A stretch of DNA of 64,000 bases from Shewanella seohaensis (GCF_025449215.1 NZ_CP104900.1:2356001-2420000); one strand, 5' to 3'. Shown: positions 33,748 through 45,620, numbered from the stretch's first letter. Notes: a model not told the origin generated them from the letters alone. Program-made: numbers and translations.

Positions 33748-34910
33748 ATGAAACAAGCAAAACTTAGCTTGCTTTACTCTGCAACCTTATTGGCATTTAT
33801 GGGCTCTGCCAATGCGGCTTCTTTAAAAAATACTGACGTTGAATTTGGTGGCTATATCAAGGCTGACGTAATGTTCAGCGATTATGGCAATGGGGCGCCT
33901 GATTCAGGGGATTTATCCCGTCAGTTTTATGTACCAGGTACCATCTACGGCAAAGAAGGCAATGGTAACCAAGTGGTGGATTTCCAAGCCCGTGAGACGC
34001 GATTCAATTTTAAGGCGGCAACGGATCTTGATGGTCATAGCCTATCGGGCTTTATTGAGCTGGATTTTATGACCCACACAGATGGCAATGAACGGGTGTC
34101 TAACAGCTATTCACCACGTATCCGCCATGCCTATGTGTCCTATGATAATTGGACCGTAGGTCAAACCTGGACCACATTCCAAAACCCTGCTGCCTTGCCT
34201 GAAAACCTCGACTTTGTGGGTGCCGCAGATGGTACACCCTTTGTGCGCCAATCGTTACTGCGTTATACCCATGGTAATTTCCAATTTGCGATAGAAAACC
34301 CTGAAACAACGGTAACACCGAACCAAGGTGGTGCACGCATCACCAGTGGTAATGGTGTCGTGCCTGATGTAGTGGCTAGATATAATCTCAAGACGGATGG
34401 CGGCGCTTCATTCTCGTTTGCAGGTATTGCTCGGCAACTCAATTTAGAGACCAAAATTGGTGCGACTCAAATCGATAGTTCGAGCTTCGGTTACGGCGCC
34501 AGTGTGGCGGGGATTATTCCCATTGGGAAAGATGATCTGCGCTTTACCGCAAGCTATGGCGACGGTTTAGGGCGTTATATGGCACTTAATTACATTAATG
34601 CGGGCGTGTTAGATGCGAGCGGTGATATTGAATCCATTCGTACCTTCGGCGGCTTTGTGTCTTACCGTCATTGGTGGAACGAACAGTGGCGCACCAGTGT
34701 GACATTCTCTGGCATGCAAGCAGATAATGATGTGGCCTTAACGGGCACAGGGGTGAATAAGGATGCTTATTCTGGCTATATCAACCTGTTGTATTCCCTA
34801 GCAAACCACTGACCTTTGGGGTGGAATATATGTACGCCCAGAATAGTAAAGAGAATGGTGATGATGGTGATTTAAGCCGGATCATCTTCTCGGCGAAGTA
34901 TGTGCTCTAA
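33748..34910 (+). CDS. DcaP-like trimeric porin, frameshifted near the C-terminus in this sequence
   Basis: The signal peptide ends at GSANA. The mature part begins with VEFGGYIKADVMFSDY, a transmembrane strand typical of DcaP-family porins, followed by RETRFNFKAATDLDGHSLSGF and VGQTWTTFQNP. The frame stops early at 34812. One extra C in the run 34796-34798 restores LLYSPSKPLTFGVEYMYAQN and ends with FSAKYVL at 34910, a proper final beta-strand. The repaired length is about 387 residues. Outer-membrane passive channel for small, probably anionic or dicarboxylate solutes; substrate not known. Own promoter region after the tRNA array. Confidence 0.85.
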
Positions 34911-34929
34911 GGTTTTATAGAGATAAATA

Positions 34930-34956
34930 AAAAGGAGACCTCAGGTCTCCTTTTAC
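34930..34956. terminator. terminator between porin and grxA
   Basis: An 11-bp stem AAAAGGAGACC / GGTCTCCTTTT with a TCA loop between convergent genes. Confidence 0.9.
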
Positions 34957-34968
34957 ATCACATTAGGA

Positions 34969-35229
34969 TTAACCTAACAGATTGTTATCGCGAACATATT
35001 GTTCGAAATCGGTGCAACCACCTACGTGTTTTTCATCAACGAAAATCTGTGGCACAGTTTCGACTGGCTTGCCGACAGTCTTCTCGAGATCCGCTTTAGA
35101 AATCCCTTCGGCGTGGATATCCACGTATCTAAATTTAAAGTCATCACGTTTTTCAACGAGTTGCTCTGACAGTTGTACTGCTCGCACGCAATAAGGACAG
35201 CCAGGACGGCCAAAAATAACAACGTACAT
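34969..35229 (-). CDS. grxA: glutaredoxin 1
   Basis: 86 residues, close in length and sequence to E. coli GrxA. The redox motif is CPYC (residues 11-14: GRPGCPYCVRA), the cis-proline region is VETVPQIFVDE, and the glutathione-binding motif is GGCTDFEQY. It reduces ribonucleotide reductase and other disulfides using glutathione in the cytoplasm. AAGGAG lies seven bases before the ATG. Confidence 0.95.
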   Translation of the reverse strand: MYVVIFGRPGCPYCVRAVQLSEQLVEKRDDFKFRYVDIHAEGISKADLEKTVGKPVETVPQIFVDEKHVGGCTDFEQYVRDNNLLG

Positions 35230-35289
35230 AATAGCTCCTTAGGATTACTTTAAGCGTTTTATACCATAGCGCTAACCGAATTGATAATG

Positions 35290-37060
35290 TCAGATGTGTT
35301 TATTTTCAGTTTGATAGCGCCCTTGGTAATCGAAATAGCTTTCGAGCAGATCCCAGCCTTTTTTATGCTTTTTCAGCAGTAACAGATCTGGCATCCGAAA
35401 GGCGGCACTATCGGCAATCAGCTCAGACACTTTTTTGTATTGCTTAGGTTTTAGGCCCGGCGTGCGACTATGGGGGAAATAAATAGCGCATACAAGGCAC
35501 GCCATTGGGCGGGCGTTTGCAGTTTAAAGCGTCGATTAAACTCGTTTCCTTCTATGTCCAGATATTGCACCTTAAGATCGCCAGCATCATCCATTAACGT
35601 CATATGCTGGCAGCGGTACAGATGATGGTGTTGCTTATTCAATACTTGCTTAAGGCGTTTATCGGGGTCGATTAAGGTCGACTGGCAATGCTGGCAAATA
35701 CGCGCTGCTATGTCGTTCTCTTGTCCGCAATCGGGACAGGATTTAGATCTAAATCGAAAGTCACATTGCTGCTTTTGTCCATGATGCTCGACTATGCCCT
35801 GACAGCGACGGCCAAAGTGTTCGATAATATCGCCATCATCGTCGGTTAATCCCCAAAAGATATTGGCAAACTGGCAGACAGGGCAGTGCACTTGTACCGG
35901 AACCGACTTGCTATTGGGCTTAGCTTGGCCGACTTCAGGAAAATACAAATCATAGCCATTGGCTGCGTAATCAATTACTAAACAATCTTTTTTACCTTCA
36001 CAGATCCTAAGACCGCGGCCAATCATTTGCTGAAACAAACTCACCGATGCGGTGGGGCGTAAAATCGCAATCAAATCCACATGGGGCGCATCGAATCCGG
36101 TGGTCAATACCGCGACGTTGACAAGGAACTTAAGCTCCCTCGCTTTAAAGCGCTCGATAAGTTCATCACGTTCATTATCTGGCGTTTGCGCCGTGACGAT
36201 TGCCGTTTGTTCGCCGTGCTCCTTGTTAAGCTGGCTGACAATTTCTTCAGCATGGCGTACTGTTGCCGCAAAAATAATGATCCCCTGGCGATGGTGACTC
36301 AGTTCAATCAGTTGCTTCACAATCGCCGTTGTCGCTCGTCCAGCGTGATTCAGCAGCGCATTGACTTGGGCCTCGAGATATTCGCCATTGTCATTGGGCT
36401 TGATTTGGCTGAAGTCATATTGGGCGCTTAAACCATCAAATAAAGTGGGCGCGGTTAAATAGCCTTGTTTAATCAGCGGACGGATGGGGAGCTCGAAAAT
36501 ACACTGCTCGAAGATCCCAAGTTCAGGCGAGCCGACTTTGCCGTGGTAGTGGCGTTTGTAAATCCAACCAGTCCCTAGCCGATAGGGAGTGGCCGTCAGG
36601 CCTAATAATTTGAGCTTGGGGTTACGCTCTTGTAAATGACTTAAGAGTTGCTTATATTGGCTGGTTTTTTCGAGGCTGACTCTGTGGCACTCATCGATAA
36701 TCACTAACGAGAAGAGCTCATCGAATTGAGTTAAGGCGCGCGCGGCGGATTGGATACTGGCCACGACGGTTTTGCCGTCAGTCGATTTTTGATTTAACCC
36801 AGCGGAGTAAATGCTGGCCTCAGTCGTCAGTAATCCGACCTTTTGCGCGTTTTGGGCAACCAGTTCCTTCACATGGGTTAAAACCAGCACTCGTCCTCTG
36901 GCGATGCGGGCCAGCTCGGCAATAACGATACTTTTTCCGGCACCCGTTGGCAGGACTAACACGGCGGAATCGGTGCTTTTTTAAAATGCGCGATGGCGGC
37001 ATCGACGGCTTGTTGCTGATAATCCCTGAGGGTAACGCTTGGGCTGGAATTAACTGACAC
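35290..37060 (-). CDS. DEAD/DEAH-box (SF2) helicase, two frameshifts in this sequence
   Basis: The full protein is about 590 residues after repair. RDYQQQAVDAAIAHFKK is followed, after one base is restored in the T-run 36977-36982, by the Walker A motif VLVLPTGAGKSIVIAEL. Then come the DECH Walker B box (VIIDECHRVS), motif III LLGLTATPYR, TGFDAPHVDL and QMIGRGLRICEG (motif VI). A cysteine-rich zinc region (CPVCQF, CPDCG, CQHC) lies at about 370-460. One more base in the run 35472-35476 restores the end (ISPHSRTPGLKPKQYKKVSEL to ENKHI). Start is uncertain: GTG 37058-37060 (VSVNSSPSVTLRDYQ) is chosen because the acs terminator lies just upstream. Resembles E. coli YejH/RadD-type helicases, an RNA/DNA repair helicase family. 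Confidence 0.82.
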
Positions 37061-37113
37061 GCTGCTAGATATTCTTGGTCGACTGAGTTTGGCGCCAAGC
37101 TTAACACAGAACC

Positions 37114-37140
37114 AAAAAATGCCCCTTGGTTGGAGGGGCA
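37114..37140 (-). terminator. intrinsic terminator downstream of acs
   Basis: On the minus strand GCCCCTCC...AAGGGGC is followed by ATTTTTT, about 145 nt after the acs stop and just before the helicase gene. Confidence 0.8.
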
Positions 37141-37285
37141 ACTAAGAGAAAGGGGCAATCAGGCACTTTCTCAACAGGGTTTGCTTCATTTAAAGGAACC
37201 AGTACTCGACGGAGTCAGGTTCAAACGTACAGGAGCTAAAGCAGCGCTTAACCGTGATAAATCACGATTAAGCGCGGGATAACGA

Positions 37286-39238
37286 TTACTCGTTACGATT
37301 CAAGCGAGTTTCAATCAAGGTCTCAATCACGGCTGGATCGGCCAGTGTTGATGCATCACCTAAGTTGGTCACTTCGTTCGCGGCAATCTTACGCAGGAAG
37401 CGGCGCATGATTTTGCCAGAACGGGTCTTAGGTAATCCTGTTGCCCACTGGATAAGATCCGGTGTGGCTAGGGCACCAATTTCTTTGCGAACCCATTGGC
37501 GCAGCTCTTGGCGAAGTTCTTCGCTTTCTTCTGTGCCGCGGGTTAAGGTCACATAGGCGTAAATACCTTGGCCTTTAATATCATGGGGATAGCCCACAAC
37601 TGCGGCTTCAGCGACCAGTTCGTGTGATACCAGTGCACTTTCTACTTCAGCGGTACCTAATCTGTGGCCGGAGACGTTAATCACATCGTCCACACGGCCG
37701 GTGATCCAGTAGTAACCGTCTTCATCGCGGCGCGCGCCGTCACCGGTAAAGTACATGCCACGGAAGGTTTTGAAGTAGGTCAGTACGAAGCGTTCATGGT
37801 CGCCATATACGGTACGCATTTGACCTGGCCATGAGTCGAGCAGCACTAAGTTACCTTCGGTTGCGCCTTCTAAAATGTTACCCATGTTGTCCACTAGCGC
37901 CGGTTGTACCCCAAAGAAAGGGCGAGTTGCCGAGCCGGGTTTGGTATCGGTTGCGCCGGGTAATGGGGTAATTAAGATGCCGCCGGTTTCGGTTTGCCAC
38001 CAGGTATCGACAATCGGGCAATGTTCATGGCCGATGACCTCGTGGTACCAGCGCCAAGCTTCAGGGTTGATAGGTTCACCCACTGAGCCCATGATGCGCA
38101 GCGAGCTGCCATCGTACTTGTCAAAATGCTGTTTACCTTCGGCCATCAGTGCACGGATAAGTGTCGGCGCGGTATAGAGAATATTCACCTTGTGACGGTC
38201 AATCATCTCGCCTAAACGCGCTGGGCTTGGGTAATTAGGGATCCCTTCGTGGATAAGCACGGTCGCACCGTTCGCCAGTGGGCCGTACACCATGTAGGAA
38301 TGCCCCGTGATCCAACCCACGTCGGCGGTACACCAGTAAATCTCACCGGGTTTGTAGTCGAACACATACTCGTGGGTCATAGAGGCATACACCATATAAC
38401 CGCCGGTGGTGTGTAATACGCCCTTGGGATTACCGGTTGAACCTGAGGTATAAAGTAAGAAGAGCGGATCTTCGGCGCCCATTTCTTCAATGGCGCAGTG
38501 CTCGGATGCGGTTTCAACCAGTGAGTGCCACCACACATCGCGGCCTTCTACCCAATCAACCTTGCCGCCAGTACGTTTAAGTACAATCACCTTCTCAACG
38601 CTGGTGACATCGGGATGCTTGAGCGCATCGTCGATGTTGCGCTTGAGTGGGATCGCGCGGCCACCACGCATACCTTCGTCGGCGGTGATAACCACTTTAG
38701 ATTTACCGTCGATGACCCGTGAAGCGATAGAATCGGGTGAGAAACCACCAAAGACCACCGAGTGCACGGCACCGATGCGGGCACAGGCCAGCATAGCCAC
38801 TGCCGCTTCTGGCACCATTGGCATATAAATGGTCACAATATCGCCACGACGCACGCCTTGGCTGCGTAGGGCGTTGGCAAACTTACACACTTGAGTGTGC
38901 AGCTCACCGTAGGTGATTTTACGTTGTTCGCTGGCGTTATCGCCTTCCCAAATGATGGCAACGCGGTCGCTGTGCTCTGCTAGATGGCGATCTAAGCAGT
39001 TGGCTGAGGCGTTTAGGGTGCCGTCGTAGAACCAGTTAATCGATAAGTTATGATCGTCAAAAGTGGTTTTTTTGATTTTAGTATATGGCTTTATCCAATC
39101 GATCCGTTTGCCGTGCTCTCTCCAGAAACCCTCTGGATTGACAATCGACTCTTGGTACATTTTTTTATATTGATCGTTATTTACAAGTGCATTGGCAGCG
39201 ATATTGCCGGAGACTTTGTAGAGAGACTGCGAGCTCAT
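37286..39238 (-). CDS. acs: acetyl-CoA synthetase
   Basis: 650 residues. It activates acetate to acetyl-CoA via acetyl-AMP. Adenylation motifs: [20 protein letters not shown] (P-loop), [24 protein letters not shown] and the acetylatable lysine in [13 protein letters not shown]. Start at [12 protein letters not shown] (ATG 39236-39238), preceded by AGAAAGGGA. Divergent from the CrbS-type kinase, which regulates acs in other gammaproteobacteria together with the response regulator CrbR. Confidence 0.97.
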   Translation of the reverse strand: MSSQSLYKVSGNIAANALVNNDQYKKMYQESIVNPEGFWREHGKRIDWIKPYTKIKKTTFDDHNLSINWFYDGTLNASANCLDRHLAEHSDRVAIIWEGDNASEQRKITYGELHTQVCKFANALRSQGVRRGDIVTIYMPMVPEAAVAMLACARIGAVHSVVFGGFSPDSIASRVIDGKSKVVITADEGMRGGRAIPLKRNIDDALKHPDVTSVEKVIVLKRTGGKVDWVEGRDVWWHSLVETASEHCAIEEMGAEDPLFLLYTSGSTGNPKGVLHTTGGYMVYASMTHEYVFDYKPGEIYWCTADVGWITGHSYMVYGPLANGATVLIHEGIPNYPSPARLGEMIDRHKVNILYTAPTLIRALMAEGKQHFDKYDGSSLRIMGSVGEPINPEAWRWYHEVIGHEHCPIVDTWWQTETGGILITPLPGATDTKPGSATRPFFGVQPALVDNMGNILEGATEGNLVLLDSWPGQMRTVYGDHERFVLTYFKTFRGMYFTGDGARRDEDGYYWITGRVDDVINVSGHRLGTAEVESALVSHELVAEAAVVGYPHDIKGQGIYAYVTLTRGTEESEELRQELRQWVRKEIGALATPDLIQWATGLPKTRSGKIMRRFLRKIAANEVTNLGDASTLADPAVIETLIETRLNRNE

Positions 39239-39301
39239 AGGGCTTCCCTTTCTAAAAATTGCGTAGTCTGAGTATGGTATGCAAGGGGCTGGCAACTCCA
39301 T

Positions 39302-39315
39302 TAGACCTTGGTCTA
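39302..39315. promoter_or_regulatory. inverted repeat between acs and crbS, candidate CrbR-type operator
   Basis: TAGACC-TT-GGTCTA is a perfect 6-2-6 inverted repeat in the only shared control region of acs and the sensor gene. Two half-sites spaced by 2 bp is the usual layout for NarL/FixJ-type response regulators such as CrbR. It lies about 65-77 bases before the acs start. Inferred, not shown. Confidence 0.45.
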
Positions 39316-39413
39316 GTTTTAAAATTTCCTTTATATTTAGGCTGTTGCACTCGAAAATCTGGCTAGATTTCAGCCATTATTTATCGCACAATAATGGAAA
39401 AAAGAGCAAAAAT

Positions 39414-42400
39414 ATGAATCTAACCTTAGTCGTCGCCGTTATTGCTATTTGTTATGTCTCACTTTTATTCCTTTTAGCCTGGGGCGCGGAGCGTTGGTTT
39501 AGCGGCGTGACCAAGAAGCTGCAGGTCGGCATTTATGGCTTAAGTCTGGCGGTTTATTGTTCTTCCTGGAGCTTTTTAGGCACAGTAGGGCAGTCGGCTA
39601 ATGATTTTTGGTCCTTCATCCCGATTTTTATCGGTCCTATTATTATTTTCACCCTAGGTTTTGGCATGCTGCGCAAGATGGTCCTCGTGTCCAAGGCGCA
39701 AAATATTACCTCGGTCGCCGACTTTATCGCCGCCCGTTACGGTAAGTCACAAACCTTAGCGGCCATTGTTACCCTCATCGCGCTATTTGGCATCATGCCT
39801 TACATTGCCCTGCAACTTAAGGCGATGGTGTTTAGCCTTAACTTGTTTCAGCCAGCAGACGATCCTTTAAACGGCATTACTATTCCTTTACTTATCACAG
39901 CGTTGCTTGCGATTTTTGCCATTCTATTTGGAACGCGTAAGCTCGACGCCACCGAGCATAACCCCGGCATGATGCTGGCGATTGCCTTTGAATCGTTAGT
40001 CAAACTGGCGGCGTTTTTGTTGGTGGGGATTGTGATTAGCTTTGGGGTGTTCGACGGTTTTGGTGATATCTGGCAGCAGGCGAGCGAAAAAGCATTAATT
40101 AATTACCCAAATCCGCGAATCGAAGCCTTAATGCCTGAGCTGCTCGTCGGCATGGCGGCGTTTTTATGTATGCCGCGGCAATTCCACGTGATGGTGGTGG
40201 AGTGTGCCGATGAGTCGGTGTTGTCTAAGGGGCGCTGGTTATTCCCGCTGTATTTGGCCTTATTTGGCTTATTCGTTGGGCCACTGGCTTTGGCGGGTAA
40301 AGTGATCCTCGGTGATAGCGTTGCCGCCGATACTTATGTGATCAATTTACCGCTTGCCTTAGATCATCCACTGCTCGCTGTGATCGCACTGTTAGGCACT
40401 TTATCTGCGGCAACCGGCATGGTGATTGTGGCGGTAGTGACGATAAGCGTGATGGTGAGTAACGAGTGGCTGGTGCCAGTCATGCTGCGCACGGGCAATA
40501 TCCGTGAGAAAAATTTCAGCCAGTTTTCGCAGATGCTGTTAAATGCGCGCCGCCTTGCCATCGTCATTATCCTTGGCTTGGGTTATGGCAGTTATCTGGC
40601 GCTTGCCGACAGTGACTCGCTATCGCACCTTGGGATGTTATCCTTCGGGGCGTTTGCCCAATTAGCGCCAGCGCTCGTGGGGGACTCTATTGGAAACACG
40701 GTAATCGTGCCGGGGTGTTTTTAGGCTTGAGTGTGGGTTTTGGCCTGTGGTTTTACATCATGCTAAGCGGCATGAACGATGGCCAAAATGTGGCGACCTT
40801 ATTGTCGAGTAATATCGATCTGTTAGATGCCATTACCCCCAATGTGCGCGATGCCCTCACAGCCTTGTTCGCCAATATTGCCTGCTATATCTTAGGCTCG
40901 ATTTGGTTTAGGGCAGGGGTTGCTGAGCGTATTCAGGCTAGCGCTTTTGTCAGCCCGGGTAAGCTTAAAAATAATGCCAATAAGAAAAATGGCCCCATCT
41001 CTCAGCAGGATCTGCTGATCTTAGCCAGCCGCTTTGTTAGCCCTACCCGCGCCTATGAAAGCTTTAGCCGATTCTCCACCGAGGCGGTTAAGAGTGATAG
41101 CTGGCACAAGGCTGCGACACCTGAGCTTATCGCCCACACCGAACGTTTACTCGCCGGTGTGCTTGGCGCTTCCAGTGCCTCCTTGGTGATGGACTCGGTG
41201 TTACAGGGGCGCGACTTGGCCCTAGATGAAGTCTTTAGCCTAGTGGATGAAGCCTCATCCAAAATCATGCTCAGCCAAGATATGCTGCGCGGGGCTATCG
41301 AGCATGCCTATGAAGGGATGAGCGTTATCGACAGCGATCTCAACTTGGTGGCATGGAACTACAAATACGTCGAGCTGTATCAATATCCGGAAGGATTTTT
41401 ACAACAAGGCATGCCGATTGGCGAAGTGATTCGTTTTAACGCGGCGCGGGGATATTGCGGCGTGGGGGATATTGAGTCGCAGGTCGAAAAACGCGTGCAG
41501 CATATGCGCAATGGCACGCCGCACACCTCAGAGCGGCAACGTAAAGACGGCAAAGTGATTAAAATTCAAGGTAATCCTATGCCTGATGGCGGCTTTGTGA
41601 TGACCTTTACCGACATTACTCAGTATCGTGAGCAAGAGCGGGCTTTGCTTGAGGCCAATGAAACCCTCGAATCGCGCGTCAAAGAGCGTACCTACGAGTT
41701 AGCCATGCTAAACAGTGAGTTACTTGAGGCCAAGGCGCAGGAAGAAATGGCGAACGCTTCTAAGAGTCGTTTCTTAGCGGCGGTAGGGCACGACTTAATG
41801 CAACCACTGAATGCGGCGAGATTGTTTACCGCATCTTTGTCCCAGTATCCTAATTTGGATCGTGAGGCGCGCACCACCTTATCCCATGTGAATAGCTCGC
41901 TCAAAACCGCTGGCGAGTTACTCACCGACTTATTGGATATTTCTAAGCTCGATTCCGGCATGGTGGACGTCAATCGCCGCGATTTTGCCATATCCGAGCT
42001 GCTTAATGGTCTGTCGGTCGAATTTGAGGCGATGGCGGCGGACAATCAAATTCGCTTTAAGATGATCCCCTGTAGCGCTACAGTTAACTCCGATCCTTCG
42101 CTACTGCGGCGCGTGTTGCAAAACTTCTTAACCAATGCTTACCGCTATGCCCGCGGTGGACGGGTGCTGTTTGGCTGTCGCCATCGCGGCAGTGAATTAG
42201 AGATCCAAGTATTGGACACGGGCTGCGGGATTGATGAGCACGAAACCCAGTGAAATTTTCAAAGAGTTTAAGCGCTTAAATAACCCTCGTAGTAAAAGTG
42301 TCAGCGGCCTCGGCCTAGGGCTGGCGATTGCCGATAGGATCAGCCGGGTGCTGAATCACGGGATCCAAGTGTCGTCGCAATTGGGACGAGGTTCAGTGTT

Positions 42401-42884
42401 TTCTATCTGCGTGCCCCTAGGGGAAACCGTGCGTCAGCCGCAGGTGAAGGCATTGCCATCTCTATTGCAACCTTTGTCAGGGATTAAAGTCCTGTGTATC
42501 GACAACGAAGAAGCCATTTTAGCGGGGCTTGAGAGTCTACTCAGCCGCTGGCAGTGCGAGGTGATATGCGCCAAAGACTTGTCCGATGCGCGCATAAAAT
42601 TAGGCCTGAAAGGGGTGGCGCCAGACATAGTGTTAGCGGATTTCCACTTGGACGATGGCCAAAACGGCGTCGATGCGATGGACGGGATCCGCGCGCTCTA
42701 TGGCAAAGAGTTACCGGGGATTTTAATCACCGCCAATACTCGTAAAGAGTTGGTGGAGGATGTGCAGCGCCGGGGTTATCACTATATGGCGAAAATGATT
42801 AAACCGGCGGCGCTGCGGGCCTTGATCTCAAGCCTTGTCAAAAGGCTTAATGACCAATGTGTTGCCACATTTAACCGTGACTGA
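39414..42884 (+). CDS. crbS: CrbS-type transporter/sensor histidine kinase hybrid, two frameshifts in this sequence
   Basis: About 1156 residues after repair. The N-terminal half is a sodium:solute-symporter-like domain with about 13 membrane helices (starting NLTLVVAVIAICYVSLLFLL), followed by a STAC-type linker region. A PAS domain follows (AYEGMSVIDSDLNLVAWN...), then a coiled segment, HisKA with the phospho-acceptor in AAVGHDLMQPLNAARLF, HATPase (DTGCGID, GLGLGLAIADRI) and a C-terminal receiver domain with aspartate in VLADFHLDDG and lysine in MIKPAA. Frame breaks: G-run 40679-40683 (one G missing, restoring ALVGGLYWKHGNRAGVFLG) and near 42243-42248. In Vibrio and Pseudomonas, CrbS senses acetate-related signals and controls acs through CrbR. 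It converges on bioA with a 14-bp overlap. Confidence 0.88.
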
Positions 42885-44227
42885 TGGTGATGCTTTCATT
42901 CGCAAGCGCCTCGGTTTGAACGGCCTGTGGCGGCGTAATCGTCGCTGCCACTTGCTTCATCGCCCGAGTCAGTTGTGTCAGCTGCTCGGGGCTTATCACA
43001 TAAGGCGGCATAATATAAATCAGGTTGGCAAAGGGGCGAACCCATACGCCTAAGTCAACAAATTGCTGCTGCAGCGCCGCGGTATTGACCGCTTGGTGCA
43101 TTTCGAGCACACCGACCGCGCCGAGCATGCGCACCTCTTTCACGCTGGGAATATCGATGGCATCGGCAAGCTCGCGCTGCATTTGCTGCTCGATGGCGGC
43201 AACCTGCGCTGGCCACTCCTGTTGATTGATCAGATCTAAACTTGCGCAGGCGGCGGCGCAGGCGAGGGGATTGCCCATAAATGTCGGACCATGCATAAAG
43301 ACACCTGCGGGCGATTGGCTAATGCCTTGGGCGACGTTATCCGTGCATAAGGTGGCGGCAAGGCTGATATACCCCCGTTAAGGCTTTGCCTAGGCAGAGA
43401 ATGTCGGGCGTGATATCGGCATGTTCATAGGCAAATAACTTACCGGTTCGGCCAAAACCCGTGGCGATTTCATCGAGGATAAGCAGCACATTATATTCAT
43501 CACACAGGGCACGCAGGCCGCGTAAATATTCGCTGCTGTAGAATCGCATTCCCCCTGCGCCCTGCATAATCGGCTCGATAATCACGGCGGCAATCTCTTG
43601 ATGTTGCTCGCGTAAAATACGCTGCATTGGCGCTAAATCATCTTGGCCTAATGGCTCGCCGAAGGGCGTTTGCGGCGCGTCGACAAAACACTGTTTCGTT
43701 ACAGCCTCGCCAAACATGGTATGCATGCCCCCTTCGGGATCGCAGACACTCATGGCGGCAAAGGTATCGCCATGGTATCCCTTTTTCACCGTGAGAATGC
43801 GCTGTTTTTGGGCCTTTTGCGCTAAAGGCAAATCTTGCCCCTGCCAATATTGCAGCGCCATTTTGATGGCAACTTCAACGGCAATTGAGCCCGAGTCGCA
43901 CAGAAAGACTTTAGTAAGGGGCTCGCAGGTCATCGCCAGCAGTTTTTTACAGAGTGTAATGGCGGGCTTGTGGGTAATGCCGCCAAACATGACATGGCTG
44001 AGTTGGTGCAGTTGCTGCTCCATCGCCGCTAATATCGCCGGGTGTCCATAACCATGTACGCAGGCCCACCATGAGCTGGTGCCATCGATAAGCTTACGGC
44101 CATCGACCAATTCCAGCTCGCAGCCTTGGGCACTGTGTACCCCAAAAACAGGAAGTGCGCGGGTCATTGAAGTATAAGGATGCCAAATATGGGCGCTATC
44201 AAAATCAAAATCGAGTAAATTGCGCAT
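42871..44227 (-). CDS. bioA: adenosylmethionine-8-amino-7-oxononanoate aminotransferase, frameshifted in this sequence
   Basis: PLP enzyme making 7,8-diaminopelargonate (DAPA) from KAPA and SAM. N-terminal IWHPYTSMT and SSWWACVHGYGHP, PLP-site LILDEIATGFGRTGKLF and the Schiff-base lysine in CLGKALTGG are followed by MHGPTFMGNPLACAAACASL. The frame breaks at the C-run 43372-43376 (G5 on the coding strand). Restoring two Gs gives LTGGYISLAATLCTDNVAQG, matching the family. The repaired length is about 452 residues. Divergent from bioBFCD across 122 bp. If the break were real the strain would be a biotin auxotroph at this step; I think it is an error. Confidence 0.92.
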
Positions 44228-44259
44228 AAAAGCTCACAGTGTTGGTTGAAAATTAATCA

Positions 44260-44314
44260 GTGGTAAACCTTTATCACTGGTTGGCGTTGACAGTTTAAGG
44301 GCTGAGGTTATCCT
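44260..44314 (+). promoter_or_regulatory. bio divergent control region: promoter and possible BirA half-site
   Basis: A bioB promoter is visible: TTGACA (44287-44292), 16-bp spacer, TATCCT (44309-44314). Just upstream TGGTAAACC (44260-44268) matches the left arm of the BirA operator (TTGTAAACC) at eight of nine positions, but the right arm is poor. Binding by BirA is expected from the gene content but only weakly supported here. Confidence 0.4.
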
Positions 44315-44349
44315 AGCCAAGGTAAAATACAAAAATAAAAGGGTGTTCA

Positions 44350-45401
44350 ATGTCGCAGTTGCAAGTTCGTCATGATTGGAAGCGGGAAGAAATCGAAGCC
44401 TTATTTGCGCTGCCGATGAATGACTTATTATTTAAAGCACACAGTATCCACCGTGAAGTGTACGATCCTAACGAAGTGCAGATCAGCCGCTTATTGTCGA
44501 TCAAAACCGGTGCTTGTCCTGAGGATTGTAAATATTGTCCGCAGAGTGCGCGTTACGACACTGGCCTTGAAAAAGAGCGTCTCTTAGCGATGGAAACCGT
44601 ATTGACCGAAGCGCGCAGTGCTAAAGCCGCGGGCGCTTCTCGTTTCTGTATGGGCGCCGCTTGGCGTAACCCGAAAGATAAAGACATGCCATACCTCAAG
44701 CAAATGGTGCAAGAGGTGAAAGCCCTCGGCATGGAAACCTGCATGACCTTAGGCATGCTTAGTGCCGAGCAAGCCAATGAGCTGGCCGATGCCGGCCTTG
44801 ATTATTACAACCACAATTTAGATACCTCGCCTGAATATTACGGCGATGTGATCACCACCCGTACCTATCAAAACCGTTTAGATACCTTAAGCCACGTGCG
44901 CGCATCGGGCATGAAAGTCTGCTCTGGCGGTATTGTTGGCATGGGCGAAAAGGCCACAGACCGAGCGGGTTTATTGCAACAACTGGCGAATTTGCCTCAG
45001 CATCCCGATTCTGTACCCATTAACATGTTGGTCAAAGTAGCGGGCACCCCTTCGAAAAACTCGATGATTTAGATCCGCTGGAGTTTGTCCGTACCATCGC
45101 CGTGGCGCGTATTTTAATGCCTAAGTCCCGTGTGCGTTTATCGGCGGGCCGTGAAAACATGACTGACGAACTGCAAGCCATGTGTTTCTTTGCGGGCGCG
45201 AACTCGATTTTCTACGGCTGCAAGTTACTGACGACGCCAAACCCTGAAGAAAGTGATGATATGGGCCTGTTCCGCCGTTTGGGCTTACGTCCTGAGCAGG
45301 GCGCTGCCGCGACTATCGATGATGAACAAGCAGTCTTAGCCAAAGCTGCGGCCCACCAAGATAAAGCCTCGGCACCTTTTTATGATGCGGCGGCGCTGTA
45401 A
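44350..45401 (+). CDS. bioB: biotin synthase, frameshifted in this sequence
   Basis: Radical-SAM enzyme that inserts sulfur into dethiobiotin. The CxxxCxxC cluster motif is in [16 protein letters not shown], further ligands in [12 protein letters not shown], and the conserved arginine in [11 protein letters not shown]. The frame breaks at the C-run 45047-45050. One extra C gives [20 protein letters not shown] and restores a 350-residue protein, the normal family length. First gene of bioBFCD. Confidence 0.94.
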
Positions 45402-45432
45402 CCAAGACTTATTGCCTCAGTAAAACTCGCTT

Positions 45433-45477
45433 CTTTGGACCTGTGCTTCGTTAAGCGGCGAAGCGCAGGTTCCAAAG
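45433..45477. repeat. long imperfect hairpin between bioB and bioF
   Basis: CTTTGGACCTGTGCTTCG pairs with CGAAGCGCAGGTTCCAAAG (one mismatch, one bulge) around a short loop. There is no T-run. It lies inside the bio operon in an unusually long (219-bp) gap with no other feature. Possibly a processing hairpin or remnant of a small repeat element. Confidence 0.5.
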
Positions 45478-45620
45478 AGGATGTGGGCGGTGAGACTCTG
45501 CGAGAATTTAGCCGTCGTTATGCCAGAGGCTAAACGAATAACGAGTCAAGACGCCGAGTAAGCCAGCAAAGTAAAATGCAGAGCAAGAAAAGTTGAGCAA
45601 GACAAGTTGAGTAAGAAAAA

